Positions 63,985-64,000 of a stretch of DNA of 64,000 bases are shown piece by piece (the first letter of the stretch is position 1; each line of letters begins with the position of its first letter). This stretch comes from Streptomyces sp. Ru73. Its GTDB lineage: Bacteria > Actinomycetota > Actinomycetes > Streptomycetales > Streptomycetaceae. The stretch covers positions 20,283 through 84,282 of the forward strand of contig NZ_PQSQ01000022.1 in assembly GCF_002920575.1 (NCBI RefSeq), in the 5' to 3' direction. The position numbers were made by a program, and so were the translations under genes. Below the pieces are notes generated by a model. It was not told the origin of the DNA. It searched no databases and saw only the letters and a list, made by a program, of their open reading frames with translations.

Positions 63985-64000
63985 GGACTCGCAAGAGTCC

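Overview
The window reads as a chromosomal segment of a Streptomyces or close relative. The DNA is very GC-rich, third codon positions are almost all G or C, GTG starts are common, many genes overlap by 4 bases (ATGA/GTGA), and the families are typical of the genus: a SARP regulator, a DUF397 protein, an F420 reductase and CUT1 sugar transporters that lack their own ATPase. From memory, the order malEFG-aglA, glnE, a glnA-type gene, nadE, panB resembles a conserved core region of Streptomyces coelicolor. I see no rRNA or tRNA gene, no transposase, no CRISPR array and no biosynthetic gene cluster.

Layout. Bases 1-11563 hold the 3' part of a GH89 alpha-N-acetylglucosaminidase, a DUF397 protein, a membrane protein with a sigma-factor-like N-terminus, a hydrolase/ferredoxin-reductase/TetR group, an orphan NB-ARC-type ATPase and a SpoIIE-type phosphatase. 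Bases 11605-24614 are an alpha-glucan block: pullulanase, alpha-amylase, LacI regulator, alpha-glucosidase and malGFE on the minus strand, then a second alpha-glucosidase and second LacI regulator on the plus strand. Conserved operator-like elements precede the amylase and the malE/second-glucosidase divergence. Bases 24651-29592 hold a PAP2-type membrane protein and an amidohydrolase/APC permease pair divergent from a TetR gene across a long palindrome.

Bases 29580-40114 hold glnE, a glutamine-synthetase-like gene lacking the adenylylatable tyrosine, a secreted serine protease, a probable copper unit (CsoR-like box, DUF6153, multicopper oxidase), NAD+ synthase, and a small NTF2-like gene behind a SoxR-like promoter. 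Bases 40191-48641 hold two drug-efflux MFS genes, a membrane endonuclease/phosphatase, a TetR gene, panB and a DrrAB-type ABC exporter. Bases 48664-55439 hold a 27-bp tandem repeat, a large SARP regulator, a DUF6578-like protein, a site-2 protease family protein, a small membrane protein and npdG.

Bases 55510-63200 form the most coherent accessory system: a probable sialic acid (or sialoglycan) utilisation locus. The minus strand carries a sialidase without a visible signal peptide, a sugar-binding lipoprotein and two CUT1 permeases, plus a FadR-type GntR regulator as a separate minus-strand gene. The plus strand carries an N-acetylneuraminate-lyase-like aldolase and a strong NanT homologue. 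The same 20-bp operator lies before the sialidase and before the aldolase. The GH89 enzyme at the left edge fits the same theme of complex-glycan degradation. Genes for the later steps (nanK, nanE) are not in the window.
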